Assembly: GCF_001591445.1 (NCBI RefSeq)
Contig: NZ_BCUX01000024.1
Location: forward strand, 1-64,000
DNA length: 64,000 nucleotides
Source of the DNA: Neobacillus drentensis NBRC 102427
GTDB taxonomy: Bacteria > Bacillota > Bacilli > Bacillales > Cytobacillaceae
Direction: 5' to 3'
In this document: positions 8,335 through 17,324 of the stretch, one piece after another
How positions within the stretch are numbered: the stretch's first letter is position 1
Layout of the letters: each line of letters opens with the position of its first letter
Notes under the pieces: model-generated
Told to the model about the DNA's origin: nothing
The model's input: the letters and a program-made list of their open reading frames with translations, nothing else
Database searches by the model: none
Program-made: the position numbers and the translations under genes

Positions 8335-10071
8335 CTATGCATCGAGATCTATATGCTGAAATTTGCTTACTTGAAACAGTCCCTTATCTGTTAGCTTTAG
8401 TTCTGGTATAACAGGCAGTGCTAAAAATGAAATCGTTAAAAATGGGTTGAAGTGGTCGTTTGCACCAATTTCTTTGAGGGCAAGATTTATTTCATTTAGA
8501 CTGGCATAAACCTCCTGATATGGCCGGTCAGACATTAACCCTGCGATGGAAAGCTCCAATGAGGCAATCACTTGCCCATGATTGACCACCACGAGACCCC
8601 CTTGGATATTTTTAATGGCTTTTGCAGCAACTACCATATCAAAATCAGTCGTTCCGGCCATAATAAGATTATGGGAATCATGAGCAATGGTTGTGGCGAT
8701 GGCTCCGGACTTTAAACCTAAACCTTTGACAATCCCTAAACCTTTTTGATTTTTCAAATGATGGCGCTCAATCACTGCCAGCTTTAATTGGTCATTGTTA
8801 ATGGAAGGTTGAAATAACCCCAAATCACTCCTATCAACTTTTTCAATAAGATGACGCGTTACAAGGCTATTGGGAATAATCTCAATAATATTTGCGTTGT
8901 TTGTTCTTAATGGAATGTGGAAATCATTTTCCGTAAGCTCATGGTAACGGACAGAATTTCTTAACCGCTTTGTTTCAACTAGCGTATGATTCTGTGATTC
9001 AATCATAAGCCTTCCATTCTCGACCACTGCGATTCCATCTTTAAAAACGGTTGTTATCTTTATTTTCTCCAGATCATCGAATAGGAAGAAATCTGCTTTG
9101 TATCCAGGTGCAATTGCCCCCTTAGACTCGAGCCCAAAGCATTCAGCAGCATTGATCGTTGCCATTTGTATCGCCATGATTGAAGATAAACCTGAAGCAA
9201 TCGTGAGTCTGACGTTATGATCAACACTGCCATCTTGGATGAGGTCATCTAAATGCTTATCATCCGTTACGAATAAACATCTTCGTGCATTGTGATCATT
9301 GACGATTGGAATTAATTGCTGTAAATCTTTTGCAACCGTACCTTCACGAATCATTAAGTACATTCCTCTTCTGAGACGTTCTTTTGCTTCGGAAGCTGTT
9401 GTACTTTCATGATCAGTGGAAATGCCTGCTGCCATATACACATTCAAATCATTGGGAGACAACCCTGCCGCGTGACCGTCAATTTTTTTGCCAAATTGTT
9501 TTGCTGTTAAGATTTTATTGAGCATATCATCCTCAACTGTTAGGACAGCTGGGAAATTCATGACCTCGGCTAATCCAAGTACACGTGGCTGCTGATAAAA
9601 TGGTTTTAAATCTGCTGAATGTAAAGTAGCCCCCGAATTCTCAAATTCGGTCGCAGGGACACATGAAGGAAGCATGAAGAAAAAGTCAAACGGTAAGTTT
9701 TCAGAGGAATCAAGCATATATTGGATTCCGTCAACTCCTAATACGTTGGCGATTTCATGAGGGTCAGCAATGACAGTGGTCACGCCGTGCAGAAGAAGGA
9801 CTTTGGCAAATTCGTTAGGTGTGACCATTGAGGATTCGATATGAACATGACCATCGATGAAAGCAGGGGAGATATAACGGCCTTTTGCATCAATCACCCT
9901 ATTTCCCTCATAGTCTCCGATACCCGCAAAGTATCCATCGACAATCGCTAGATCACCTTCGATTATTTCTCCATTAAAGACGTCGATAATTTTGCCATTT
10001 TTAATGACAGTATCCGCTGGTTCTCGTTTAGATGCTACAGAGATTCTTTTTTTTAATTGGTTTCCCTCCAT
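8335..10071 (-). CDS. ade: Adenine deaminase
   Basis: Converts adenine to hypoxanthine and ammonia, in the cytoplasm. The 578 residues match the usual length of bacterial Ade/AdeC. The amidohydrolase metal motif FIDGHVHIESS has His75 and His77, followed by VTTVIADPHEIANV and the later DGHAAGL. The C-terminal part, with VVNHGQVIASLELSIAGLMSD, is typical of the family. An AGAGGATG ribosome site precedes the ATG. It is 24 bases downstream of guanine deaminase on the same strand, so both are probably expressed together to feed purine bases toward xanthine and then the urate operon that starts divergently at 10766. Confidence 0.95.
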   Translation of the reverse strand: MEGNQLKKRISVASKREPADTVIKNGKIIDVFNGEIIEGDLAIVDGYFAGIGDYEGNRVIDAKGRYISPAFIDGHVHIESSMVTPNEFAKVLLLHGVTTVIADPHEIANVLGVDGIQYMLDSSENLPFDFFFMLPSCVPATEFENSGATLHSADLKPFYQQPRVLGLAEVMNFPAVLTVEDDMLNKILTAKQFGKKIDGHAAGLSPNDLNVYMAAGISTDHESTTASEAKERLRRGMYLMIREGTVAKDLQQLIPIVNDHNARRCLFVTDDKHLDDLIQDGSVDHNVRLTIASGLSSIMAIQMATINAAECFGLESKGAIAPGYKADFFLFDDLEKIKITTVFKDGIAVVENGRLMIESQNHTLVETKRLRNSVRYHELTENDFHIPLRTNNANIIEIIPNSLVTRHLIEKVDRSDLGLFQPSINNDQLKLAVIERHHLKNQKGLGIVKGLGLKSGAIATTIAHDSHNLIMAGTTDFDMVVAAKAIKNIQGGLVVVNHGQVIASLELSIAGLMSDRPYQEVYASLNEINLALKEIGANDHFNPFLTISFLALPVIPELKLTDKGLFQVSKFQHIDLDA

Positions 10072-10095
10072 AGAACAACATCCTCTTCTGTCAAT

Positions 10096-10566
10096 TTAAT
10101 ACTCCACTTTATCATTTGCATTCTCCCAGGTTCTAAACGGCAAATCGCCATTCGTTGGAAAAATTTTTTTCATTTGTATTTTACGATTTTCAACGGGAAT
10201 GGAGAGTTGGTCATAAATAAATTGGTCATCGAACCCGATCTTTGCCGCATCTTGCTTCGTGCAAGCATAATAAACAGCTTTAGGGCGTGCCCAATAAATA
10301 GCACCAATACACATCGGGCAAGGTTCGCAGCTGGTATAAATTTCACAGCCGGTAAGCTGAAAGTCGTTTAAAAATCGGCACGCATCACGAATGGCTTGCA
10401 CTTCGGCGTGTGCGGTTGGATCGTTTGTTGCAGTTACTGCATTTTTCCCCATACCAATTATTTTTCCATCCTTGACGACAATTGCTCCAAAAGGTCCGCC
10501 TTGTTTCGTTAACACATTATTTAAGGCCAGTTCAATCGCTTTTTCCATAAAGTGAAAATCTGACAT
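10096..10566 (-). CDS. guaD: Guanine deaminase (cytidine deaminase fold)
   Basis: Converts guanine to xanthine and ammonia. The 156 residues equal the Bacillus GuaD length. The zinc site is clear: His53 and Glu55 in TAHAEVQAIRDAC, then Cys83 and Cys86 in SCEPCPMCIGAIYWA. GGAGAGG lies before the ATG. It is the promoter-proximal gene of the guaD-ade pair and is divergent from the urate operon. In B. subtilis guaD is part of the purine catabolic regulon; no PucR-type box was recognised in the 200-base intergenic region here. Confidence 0.95.
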   Translation of the reverse strand: MSDFHFMEKAIELALNNVLTKQGGPFGAIVVKDGKIIGMGKNAVTATNDPTAHAEVQAIRDACRFLNDFQLTGCEIYTSCEPCPMCIGAIYWARPKAVYYACTKQDAAKIGFDDQFIYDQLSIPVENRKIQMKKIFPTNGDLPFRTWENANDKVEY

Positions 10567-10730
10567 AGAACCTCTCCATTCTATTTTTCAATTAGTCTAT
10601 TTTTCATCATGAAAAAAGATGACAGGTAGCTTTAATAATATTGTTCAACTACCTACTGTAAATCAACCTGACCTTAAGAAAATTGGAAAAGAACATGGGT
10701 GTATTTTAAGAGGTCTTTCAATATATATAG

Positions 10731-10742
10731 AGTTATATAACT
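10731..10742. promoter_or_regulatory. Palindrome upstream of the urate operon
   Basis: AGTTATATAACT is a perfect 12-bp palindrome, 24 bases before the first ribosome site of the operon. Its TATATAA core could be a -10 region or an operator half; neither is shown. Confidence 0.3.
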
Positions 10743-10765
10743 TAGAAAAAAACAGGAGGTCATAA

Positions 10766-10831
10766 ATGAACAGTACTCGGGTTGGAATGTTAACTGTTTG
10801 GAATAAAAAGGTGCTTTCTTTTGAAGGATAA
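10766..10831 (+). CDS. Short upstream open reading frame (21 residues)
   Basis: A 21-codon frame (MNSTRVGMLTVW...) with an excellent AGGAGG five bases before its ATG. It ends inside the first codons of the MobA-like gene, overlapping its TTG start at 10821 by 11 bases. The arrangement suggests translational coupling, with this leader bringing ribosomes to the weak TTG start. It could instead be the remnant of a deleted upstream gene. The peptide itself resembles nothing recognised. Confidence 0.4.
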   Translation: MNSTRVGMLTVWNKKVLSFEG

Positions 10832-11453
10832 ATGCGGGGTCATCGCAGTCTATCTTGCCGCGGGCAAGAGCCGCCGGATGGGAGTTAACAAGCTGGCACT
10901 CCCTTTCGGCGGGAAAACAATTGGTAATTCAGTCTTAGAAAAGGCAGTGAATTCTAAACTGGACTTTACGATTGTTGTGAAAAGGGAAGAGGATTCGCTC
11001 CGTTGGATTGACGACACCCTTTTTGAAACCACCTTCCGGGAACGCTGGAAAGCTGTTGTTTGCCGAGAAGCAGATAAAGGGCAAGCCCATTCCTTACAAT
11101 CTGGGTTGCTGGCAGCGATGGAAACGGAACCAAAGGGAATCATGGTCCTTCTCGCTGACCAACCTCTCCTGCCGTTAAGAATCATCAATGATATGGTATC
11201 CCGATATCTACTGCAAGGTCGTGTTCCATTCCTTGCCGCCAGTTTTCAGGGAATTCCAAGACCACCGATCATTTTTTCACCACAAATGGTTCCTGATTTA
11301 TTGAAACTAGTGGGCGACGAAGGTGCAAGACAGCTTTTTAAAAAAAGGGAATTAACCGGAATGCTGGTAGAATATGAAAATGATGCGGACTTTTTTGATG
11401 TCGATACTAAAAATGACTATCAATGGTTGAAAGGGTGTGGCCACAGGAAGTGA
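10821..11453 (+). CDS. pucB: MobA-like nucleotidyltransferase for molybdenum cofactor (PucB-like)
   Basis: Probably the Mo-cofactor nucleotidyltransferase used to mature xanthine dehydrogenase, as PucB does in B. subtilis. The 210 residues show the nucleotide-binding signature YLAAGKSRRMGVNKLALPFG (about 11-30), then GIMVLLADQPLLP and a late VDTKNDYQWL, all typical of MobA-like transferases. The start is a TTG, with AAGGTG as a modest ribosome site. It is the first full gene of the urate operon. The xanthine dehydrogenase genes themselves are not in the window. Confidence 0.85.
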   Translation: MKDKCGVIAVYLAAGKSRRMGVNKLALPFGGKTIGNSVLEKAVNSKLDFTIVVKREEDSLRWIDDTLFETTFRERWKAVVCREADKGQAHSLQSGLLAAMETEPKGIMVLLADQPLLPLRIINDMVSRYLLQGRVPFLAASFQGIPRPPIIFSPQMVPDLLKLVGDEGARQLFKKRELTGMLVEYENDADFFDVDTKNDYQWLKGCGHRK

Positions 11454-11488
11454 ATAGTCAGAGGACTTCCATCGTAGAAGTAAATCAA

Positions 11489-11956
11489 ATGAATAAAGAA
11501 GAATTTGTGAGTAAAGTAGGCTGGGTGTTTGAGCACTCCCCATGGGTGGCCACAATGTCGTGGGATTGTCTGCCCTTTAAATCTCGCGAGGAACTCTTAC
11601 AAACGATGGTGGCAGTGGTGAAAAATGCCGATCGGACCTTGCAATTGGCCCTGCTTCGTGCCCATCCAGATCTCGGGACAAGATTAAAAATATCAGAGGT
11701 ATCGCAAAAGGAGCAAGCTGGTGTAGGTCTTGATAAGCTCTCGACAAAGGATTATGGAGAGTTTGTTTCACTCAATCAAAGGTATGTTGAGCAATTTGAG
11801 TTTCCTTTTATTATGGCAGTGAAAGGACAAAACAAGGATGCAATCCTAGCTGCGATGAAAGAACGGGTAGGTAATACCTATGAACAAGAGTTGCTGACAG
11901 CCTTAAATGAGGTCTATAAAATTGCCGGCTTCCGCGTATATGATGTTATTCAATAA
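11489..11956 (+). CDS. uraD: OHCU decarboxylase
   Basis: Decarboxylates 2-oxo-4-hydroxy-4-carboxy-5-ureidoimidazoline to S-allantoin, the third step of urate breakdown. The ATG at 11489 is preferred because the family begins with F-x-x-x-G-x-V-F-E-x-S-P-W-V-A, seen here from residue 5; an in-frame ATG at 11423 lies inside pucB. The catalytic His59 is in LLRAHPDLG. The product has 155 residues. In B. subtilis this domain is fused to uricase in PucL; here it is a separate gene 13 bases before uricase. The ribosome site is weak, so coupling to the upstream gene is likely. Confidence 0.9.
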   Translation: MNKEEFVSKVGWVFEHSPWVATMSWDCLPFKSREELLQTMVAVVKNADRTLQLALLRAHPDLGTRLKISEVSQKEQAGVGLDKLSTKDYGEFVSLNQRYVEQFEFPFIMAVKGQNKDAILAAMKERVGNTYEQELLTALNEVYKIAGFRVYDVIQ

Positions 11957-11969
11957 AGGGGATGATGAG

Positions 11970-12923
11970 ATGAAAAGAACGATGCGCTATGGAAAAGATG
12001 ATGTTTGGGTTTACCGTACGTATGCAGCCCCGCTTACAGGAGTCCGTTCGATTCCTGAATCAGCTTTTACTGGCCGAAGCAATATTCTTTTTGGAATGAA
12101 TGTGAAGGTAGCAGTGGAAGGGGATGCCTTCTTATCATCCTTTAAAGATGGAGATAATACCTTAGTGGTAGCAACCGATTCGATGAAAAATTTCATTCTA
12201 AAGCATGCCGGCGATTATCAAGGTTCGACACAAGAAGGGTTTCTAGAATTTGTCGCCCGCCGTTTCCTTGAGACCTATCCACATATGAGTGCTGTTGACA
12301 TTTCTAGCGAACAAATCCTATTCGACGAGCTTCAAGTGCCGACGAAAGGTAGTTTTGAACCGAGTCCATTGGTGTTTCGCTATTCATTAAATGAACAGTC
12401 TGTTGCATCCGTTGAAGTGAAGCGCTCCGGAGAAGAGATCATCACAGCCGATCATCTAAGCAGTTTGAAAGGACTAAAGCTTCTAAAGGTACGAGGAAGC
12501 TCTTTTTTCGGCTTTATAAAGGATGAATATACAACATTGCCGGAATCATACGACAGGCCGCTGTTTATCTTTTTAAATATCGGGTGGCGCTATCACGATT
12601 TCGAGGGCGCCCGAGGAAGTACGAAAGATGGGTATGTTGCAGCAGAGCAAGTCAGGGATATTGCTTATACCGTTTTTCATGAAGAAAACTCTCCTTCCAT
12701 TCAAAATTTAATCTACCGGATTGGTCTTCGGATATTAAAGCGCTTTCCGCAGTTAGTGGAAGTTTGTTTTGAATCCAATAACCGTACTTGGGAAACTGTT
12801 TTAGACGAAATTCCTGCCTCACAAGAAGGAAAAGTTTTTACCGAACCGCGTCCTCCGTTTGGGTTTCAATGTTTCTCCATGACACGTGAAGATTTAGAAA
12901 ATCCCGGGGAATCACCGACATGA
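11970..12923 (+). CDS. Urate oxidase (uricase), stand-alone
   Basis: Oxidises urate to 5-hydroxyisourate using oxygen, without a cofactor. The start at 11970 has AAGGGGAT before it and gives 317 residues, the normal uricase size. Recognisable marks are VYRTYAAPLTGVRSIPES at the N-terminus, the catalytic Thr69-Asp70-Ser71 in VVATDSMKNFI, and FEPSPLVFRYSL. The C-terminal half has VEVCFESNNRTWE. The stop overlaps the next start (ATGA at 12920). The equivalent of the PucL C-terminal domain is thus an independent protein here. The family's usual location is the cytoplasm. Confidence 0.95.
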   Translation: MKRTMRYGKDDVWVYRTYAAPLTGVRSIPESAFTGRSNILFGMNVKVAVEGDAFLSSFKDGDNTLVVATDSMKNFILKHAGDYQGSTQEGFLEFVARRFLETYPHMSAVDISSEQILFDELQVPTKGSFEPSPLVFRYSLNEQSVASVEVKRSGEEIITADHLSSLKGLKLLKVRGSSFFGFIKDEYTTLPESYDRPLFIFLNIGWRYHDFEGARGSTKDGYVAAEQVRDIAYTVFHEENSPSIQNLIYRIGLRILKRFPQLVEVCFESNNRTWETVLDEIPASQEGKVFTEPRPPFGFQCFSMTREDLENPGESPT

Positions 12924-13279
12924 CTGGAAAAGTAACTACCCATGTCCTTGATTTAAGTTTGGGAAAACCGGCAAGCGGTGTGTTAGTGGAAATGTGGCGG
13001 GTAGGTTCAGACAATAAATTCGAATTCCTACTATCCACCTATACGAATGAAGATGGCCGCGTCAATCACCCTCTCATCGAGGGGCGCAATATGAATAAAG
13101 GAATCTATGAAATTCGTTTTCATGTTGGAGATTATTTTCGGAAACACGGCACTTTTCTCGGGGAGTCTTCATTCCTGGATTGTGTTCCCGTTCGCTTCGG
13201 CATTTCAGAACCCGCCTCCCACTATCATGTACCATTGTTGATTTCCCCGGGTGGGTACAATACGTATCGCGGGAGTTAA
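12920..13279 (+). CDS. pucM: 5-hydroxyisourate hydrolase (transthyretin-like)
   Basis: Hydrolyses 5-hydroxyisourate to OHCU, the step after uricase. The 119 residues carry the family signatures TTHVLDLSLGKPASGV at the start, SHYHVPLLISPGGYNTY near the end, and the invariant C-terminal YRGS (116-119). Active-site His and Arg residues lie in those blocks. Translation is coupled to uricase by a 4-base ATGA overlap. The gene is typical in size and composition for Bacillus PucM. Confidence 0.95.
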   Translation: MTGKVTTHVLDLSLGKPASGVLVEMWRVGSDNKFEFLLSTYTNEDGRVNHPLIEGRNMNKGIYEIRFHVGDYFRKHGTFLGESSFLDCVPVRFGISEPASHYHVPLLISPGGYNTYRGS

Positions 13280-13292
13280 GGAGGATCCTAAG

Positions 13293-14651
13293 ATGGATGA
13301 ACGATGGGTGAAGAATGGGCTTGTTTTTACCGAGGAGGGCTTTCGAGAGGTAAACATTCGAGTCATTGATGAACGGATTGACTCGCTTGTAAAAAATGAA
13401 GGAGAGCCGTGGAAAGAGGAATCAGATACGATGATTGATGCAAGCGGCTGTCTGGTGGTTCCCGGCTTTATTGATGCCCATGTCCATTTCAATGACCCGG
13501 GCAGAACCGATTGGGAAGGAATTGAGACCGGGAGCCGTGCCGCGGCTATTGGCGGGACCACAACCATTTTTGATATGCCACTGAATTGTGCACCCTCTGT
13601 TACTAATTTTAAGAGTTTACAAGATAAAAAGCAGTATTTAACAACCATGTCACATGTTGATTACGCTCTTTGGGGAGGAATGACAGACACGAACATCAAG
13701 AACCGCCATGAACTCTCTCAAATGAGTGAGGGGATCATTGGGTGGAAGGCATTTATGAGTGAAAGCGGGATCGATGATTTCCAGTTTGTATCACCAGATG
13801 GATTGAAACAAGCGATGAAGGCTGCAAAGGAGCATCGGAAAATTCTCGCTCTCCATGCGGAATGGGATGAGGAGATTAATAAATTGACAGCTTTATATAA
13901 AAATAGGGCTGGGATGAATGAGCGAAAAGCCTTTCTCGCGAGCAGGCCCGTATCGGCAGAAGAGAAAGCAGTTAGTTATGCCCTAGAGCTTGCTGCAAAA
14001 TATGGAACAGCCCTGCATTTTGTGCATATCAGTTCAGCGAAAGTAGTCGGACTTATCGAACAAGCTAAAAATTGCGGAGTAGATGTTACAGTTGAAACCT
14101 GCCCGCATTATTTAATTTTTGATGAAAAGGATTTTTTAAAAAAGGGCGCCATTCTCAAATGTGCACCGCCATTAAGAGCACGCGAAGAGGTCGAAGGGCT
14201 CTGGGACTGCATTCAAAGAGGCTGGATAGACACGATTGGTTCAGATCATTCCCCGTGTCTTTATTCTATGAAAGCAACGGATTCGATTTGGGATGCATGG
14301 GGTGGGATTCAAGGAGTTCAATTTACGTGGCTTGCGCTTCTTGATGAGGCGCTTAAGCGTGGAATAAACCTAGGTGAAATTTTACCCCTAGGTACGTCAA
14401 AAGTGGCTGAACGGTTTGGTATTGCTAACCGAAAAGGTCAAATTCGTCCAGGCTTAGATGCGGACTTAGTGTTGATACGATTAGATGAATCAACGGTTGC
14501 GGATAAACAGTCATTGGCTTTTCGAAATGCCTATTCACCCTATGAAAATAGGGAGTTTTTGCTCAGGGTTAAGAAAACTATTCTTCGAGGAAAGGTCATT
14601 TATGATGATCAATCCGGGGTGTTTAAGGAAAAATTAGGTGTTTGCCTTTAA
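13293..14651 (+). CDS. pucH: Allantoinase
   Basis: Opens the hydantoin ring of allantoin to give allantoate. The ATG at 13293 has AAGGAGG 8 bases before it; an earlier in-frame ATG at 13251 lies inside pucM. The 452-residue amidohydrolase has metal ligands His63 and His65 in GFIDAHVHFNDPGRTDWEG, a probable carbamylated Lys in IIGWKAFMSESG, and later LHAEWD, HFVHISSA and TIGSDHSPC. The size agrees with bacterial allantoinases. It sits between HIU hydrolase and allantoate amidohydrolase, in pathway order. Confidence 0.95.
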   Translation: MDERWVKNGLVFTEEGFREVNIRVIDERIDSLVKNEGEPWKEESDTMIDASGCLVVPGFIDAHVHFNDPGRTDWEGIETGSRAAAIGGTTTIFDMPLNCAPSVTNFKSLQDKKQYLTTMSHVDYALWGGMTDTNIKNRHELSQMSEGIIGWKAFMSESGIDDFQFVSPDGLKQAMKAAKEHRKILALHAEWDEEINKLTALYKNRAGMNERKAFLASRPVSAEEKAVSYALELAAKYGTALHFVHISSAKVVGLIEQAKNCGVDVTVETCPHYLIFDEKDFLKKGAILKCAPPLRAREEVEGLWDCIQRGWIDTIGSDHSPCLYSMKATDSIWDAWGGIQGVQFTWLALLDEALKRGINLGEILPLGTSKVAERFGIANRKGQIRPGLDADLVLIRLDESTVADKQSLAFRNAYSPYENREFLLRVKKTILRGKVIYDDQSGVFKEKLGVCL

Positions 14652-14668
14652 GCAAGGGAGGGCGAGTG

Positions 14669-15919
14669 ATGAAGCAGTTCCCCAATAATTTGGCTGAAGC
14701 GATTGAGTGGCTCAGTTCGTTTGGTGCAGTAAGTGAAGGTGGAGTGACTCGGACCCTCTATTCCAAACCTTGGAAGGAAGCGCAGCAAGCTTTACGGGAA
14801 TGGATGGAGCTGCTCGGGCTCAAGACAAAATTCGATTCGATTGGAAACCTATTTGGACGACTGCCAACCGTAGATCCAGAGGCTCCAACAATACTAGTTG
14901 GGTCCCATGTTGATACGGTGATTTCTGGCGGTAAGTACGATGGTGCCTATGGAATTGTTGCTGCCATCCTAGCTTTAAGCCATCTAAAAAAGGAGTATGG
15001 GCAGCCAATTCTAAACCTGGAAGTGGTCTCATTATGTGAAGAGGAGGGGAGCCGTTTTCCGATTGCCTGTTCGGGGTCAGGGCTGGTGACAGGCACCTAT
15101 TCTTTAGCCGATATGATCGGTGTTAGGGATTCGAATGGAATTGGCTTTGAAACTGCTATGAAAGAGGCTGGTTTTGGGCTTGAAGCTGATAATTACACGG
15201 TCCGTAACGATATTCATGCATTCGTTGAATTACATATCGAACAAGGACTTAGCCTTGAAAAACTAGCGAAATCGATAGGGATTGTTCAAACCATTGTTGG
15301 TCAAAAACGCTTTCGAATCACAGTAAAAGGCGAACCCAATCATGTCGGTACAACATTAATGAAATGGCGAAAAGATGCCTTGAGTGGCGGGGTGTTAATG
15401 ATTCATGAATTATATGAACTTGCTAAAGAATATGATGAAAATTTGGTCACGACGGTGGGTCAGCTGTTTGTAGAGCCGAATGTTTCAAATGTCATACCTG
15501 GTCAAATCGTTTTTACAGTCGATGCCAGACATCCAGTCGAGTCTGTTTTAAACTCCTTTTGTGAACGATTTATCAGTCGATTTCTTGCCATTGCCGCATC
15601 AGCGGTGCTAGAGATTGAGATAGAAAAATGGCATGAGGTTCTTCCAGTTCAAATGGATCCAAGCCTAAATGAAAGGATAGAGACGATTTGCGTAAAGGAA
15701 AAGGTTTCCTATCATGTGATGAACAGCGGGGCGGGGCATGATGCTCAGTTGTTTGCTCAAATTTGTCCAACTACTTTGATTTTTGTCCCAAGCCAGGGAG
15801 GAATCAGCCATTCACCATTGGAATATACATCCCCCACCGACTTAGAAAAGGGTCTTGAGGTACTAAGCCAATTATTACATCAACTAGCGTATCCACAGCA
15901 AAAAGGAGGAGCATTATGA
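14669..15919 (+). CDS. pucF: Allantoate amidohydrolase
   Basis: Hydrolyses allantoate toward ureidoglycine/ureidoglycolate with release of carbon dioxide and ammonia. The ATG at 14669 follows GGGAGGG and gives 416 residues. M20-type metal ligands are intact: VGSHVDTV, GKYDGAYG, SLCEEEGSRFP, then VELHIEQG and the late GAGHDAQ. These are the hallmarks of the AllC/hydantoinase subfamily. The gene overlaps the next one by ATGA at 15916. Together with uricase, PucM, UraD and allantoinase it forms a complete route from urate to ureidoglycine. Confidence 0.93.
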   Translation: MKQFPNNLAEAIEWLSSFGAVSEGGVTRTLYSKPWKEAQQALREWMELLGLKTKFDSIGNLFGRLPTVDPEAPTILVGSHVDTVISGGKYDGAYGIVAAILALSHLKKEYGQPILNLEVVSLCEEEGSRFPIACSGSGLVTGTYSLADMIGVRDSNGIGFETAMKEAGFGLEADNYTVRNDIHAFVELHIEQGLSLEKLAKSIGIVQTIVGQKRFRITVKGEPNHVGTTLMKWRKDALSGGVLMIHELYELAKEYDENLVTTVGQLFVEPNVSNVIPGQIVFTVDARHPVESVLNSFCERFISRFLAIAASAVLEIEIEKWHEVLPVQMDPSLNERIETICVKEKVSYHVMNSGAGHDAQLFAQICPTTLIFVPSQGGISHSPLEYTSPTDLEKGLEVLSQLLHQLAYPQQKGGAL

Positions 15920-17184
15920 ATCAGGATAAGGAAAGGTTGGTCCGGTGGATTGAGGAGCACCAAGCGGAAATGATTGATTTTTTACAAAGGATCGTGCAAG
16001 TCCCGTCGGATAACCCGGCTGGTGACTGTTACCCGATTGCCGCATTCTTACAGCAACAGCTTCTAGAACTCGGCTTTGAGGAGATTTCGTTATTAGAGGT
16101 AGACCAGGAAGAAGTAAAGGCCGCTGGAATGATTAGTTTGGCTAACGTCCTTAGCTGCACAAAGTTTGGGGGCGGGGAAGGACTGTGTGTCGCCTTAAAT
16201 GCTCACGGTGATGTCGTACCGCCAGGTTTAGGCTGGAGTGTTGACCCATACGGAGGAGAGGTCATTAATGGGAAGATGTATGGGCGTGGTGTGGCAGTTT
16301 CTAAATCCGATATTGCTGCTTATTCCTACGCCGTTTTAGCCTTAAAAAAGGCGGGAATCAGTCAACAGTTGCAAGGGGAAATCGACCTTGCATTTACGTT
16401 TGATGAAGAAACAGGCGGAGAATTAGGCCCTAGACGACTGCTCGAACAAAGAACTATAAGTCCTAATATGGCGATTTCGGCTGGTTTTACCTATTCGGCA
16501 GTGAATGCCCATAACGGCTGTTTACATTTTGAAGTGATAACAACAGGGAAGTCTGCCCATGCTGCTCTGCCCCATACAGGAATTGATGCGCTAGAGGCGA
16601 CAACTAAGATATTAAATGGGTTATATGAATACCGCCAAACGCTCACGGCGAAGAAATCCCCTGTGGCTGGGATTGACCATCCAACCTTGGTTATCGGTCT
16701 CATTTCAGGTGGAATTAACACGAATGTTGTGCCCGATCAATGTACGCTAAGGGTCGACCGTAGATTAATTCCAGGTGAAGACGCGGCACAAGCGGAAGCG
16801 GAATTTAGAAAAGTTGTTGAGGAAGCAGTTCAGACGACCGAAGGGATTAAACTTGGAATTCGAAAAATCCTTCAAGCAGAAAGCTTTGGTCCTGTTCCAG
16901 AAGACTCTCCACTGATTACCGCATTATCGTCGAATTGGCAGTCCGTTATGAAGGGCAAGGGTGAATTAGCCATTAACGGAGTCCCAATCTATGCCGATGC
17001 CCGCCATTTTTATGAAAAGGGCATCCCGACGATTATGTTTGGTGTCGGCCCAAAAAGGCTTGAAGAGGCCAATGGACACCGGGCGGATGAGAATATCCGT
17101 CTAGAGGATTTGGTTACGGCCACCAAAATAATTGCTTGTACACTTTATGATTTACTGGGGGAGGGAAGGGCCGGAAAGGATTAA
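15916..17184 (+). CDS. M20-family hydrolase with altered metal-ligand motifs
   Basis: The last gene of the urate operon, 422 residues, preceded by AAAAGGAGG and coupled to pucF by ATGA. The M20 fold is clear: NAHGDVVPP (His97, Asp99), TFDEETGG (Glu164, Glu165), the dimerisation-domain TTGKSAHAALPHTG with His215, and a late ANGHRADEN. The usual bridging Asp motif GRG-x-x-D is replaced by GRGVAVSK (123-130). The usual GEPT ligand block reads AGFTYS (189-194). It may hydrolyse a ureido or N-acyl compound at the end of urate breakdown, such as ureidoglycolate, but that is context inference. ArgE/DapE-type annotation would be formal only. Confidence 0.75.
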   Translation: MNQDKERLVRWIEEHQAEMIDFLQRIVQVPSDNPAGDCYPIAAFLQQQLLELGFEEISLLEVDQEEVKAAGMISLANVLSCTKFGGGEGLCVALNAHGDVVPPGLGWSVDPYGGEVINGKMYGRGVAVSKSDIAAYSYAVLALKKAGISQQLQGEIDLAFTFDEETGGELGPRRLLEQRTISPNMAISAGFTYSAVNAHNGCLHFEVITTGKSAHAALPHTGIDALEATTKILNGLYEYRQTLTAKKSPVAGIDHPTLVIGLISGGINTNVVPDQCTLRVDRRLIPGEDAAQAEAEFRKVVEEAVQTTEGIKLGIRKILQAESFGPVPEDSPLITALSSNWQSVMKGKGELAINGVPIYADARHFYEKGIPTIMFGVGPKRLEEANGHRADENIRLEDLVTATKIIACTLYDLLGEGRAGKD

Positions 17185-17221
17185 CTAATAATTGAGAGTT
17201 AATTTTATGGGAAAACATGAG

Positions 17222-17250
17222 ACTCGCCAATCAAACGGCGGGTTTCCTTT
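17222..17250 (+). terminator. Terminator of the urate operon
   Basis: ACTCGCC and GGCGGGT form a 7-bp stem (one G-T pair) with an 8-base loop, followed by TTCCTTT. It lies 38 bases after the M20 hydrolase stop codon. Confidence 0.7.
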
Positions 17251-17324
17251 ACCTTATTGGTCTATAATTGTGATAGGGATATTTGGTAAATATATAATGG
17301 ATTTATCTTACCTAGGAGGTACAT

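Noticed and set aside
13205-13648. Minus-strand 147-codon frame over the pucM-pucH junction
   Set aside because: Shadow of allantoinase on the opposite strand; no ribosome site and Ser/Pro-rich random composition.
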